The notes beneath the pieces are model-generated. The model saw nothing but the letters and a program-made list of their open reading frames with translations, was not told the origin of the DNA and searched no databases. Below are positions 6,699-6,713 of a stretch of 6,713 bases of DNA, one piece after another. The stretch is from Alphaproteobacteria bacterium. Lineage in GTDB: Bacteria > Pseudomonadota > Alphaproteobacteria > M2410. Where the stretch lies: the NCBI GenBank assembly GCA_021774955.1, contig JAJFIN010000399.1:1-6713 (forward strand), read 5' to 3'. How positions within the stretch are numbered: position 1 is the stretch's first letter; each line of letters opens with the position of its first letter. The position numbers and the translations under genes were made by a program.

Positions 6699-6713
6699 AT
6701 GATTGAGGGTGGT

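Noticed and set aside
1..6713. CRISPR array, insertion sequence ends or rRNA
   Set aside because: No regularly spaced repeats, no transposase other than the serine recombinase, no terminal inverted repeats with target duplication and no rRNA-like segment were seen by eye.

Overview
The window looks like the inner edge of a chromosomal island in an alphaproteobacterium. It carries the tail of a type I restriction-modification operon, a serine recombinase gene that runs into a tRNA gene, and then ordinary core chromosome. The alphaproteobacterial assignment is inferred from the small membrane protein of the LPVLGFWMIPLG type and from an exact match to the CtrA box (TTAA-N7-TTAAC) near the right end. 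The order and genus cannot be named from the sequence.

Positions 1-4226 (+ strand) hold the 3' part of hsdS, the whole of hsdR and a YgjP/M48-like zinc metallopeptidase gene. All three overlap at their junctions (8 bp, then 4 bp), so this is one translationally coupled operon whose hsdM and promoter would lie to the left. HsdS should supply DNA specificity, HsdR the ATP-driven translocase and nuclease, and the peptidase an unproven accessory role. The visible hsdS is interrupted by an in-frame amber codon (60-62), exactly where the family has tyrosine. Full-length specificity subunit should therefore not be made, although hsdR and the peptidase gene are open and keep all their motifs.

Positions 4227-5930 (+) hold a 120-bp spacer and a 527-residue large serine recombinase. 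Its promoter (TTGCAA-N17-TATACT) is placed so that transcription should begin at or next to the ATG, which suggests a leaderless mRNA. A perfect inverted repeat covers the -10 box and looks like an operator. The last ~26 codons are the antisense of a tRNA-Asn terminator hairpin and of tRNA-Asn itself, and the stop codon lies in the complement of the anticodon loop. This marks the probable island/chromosome junction.

Positions 5847-6713 are core-like: tRNA-Asn(GTT) with its terminator (-), a 90-residue membrane protein gene (+), a 222-bp intergenic stretch with three hairpins and a CtrA-type box, and tRNA-Cys(GCA) (-). No CRISPR array, insertion sequence or rRNA was seen.
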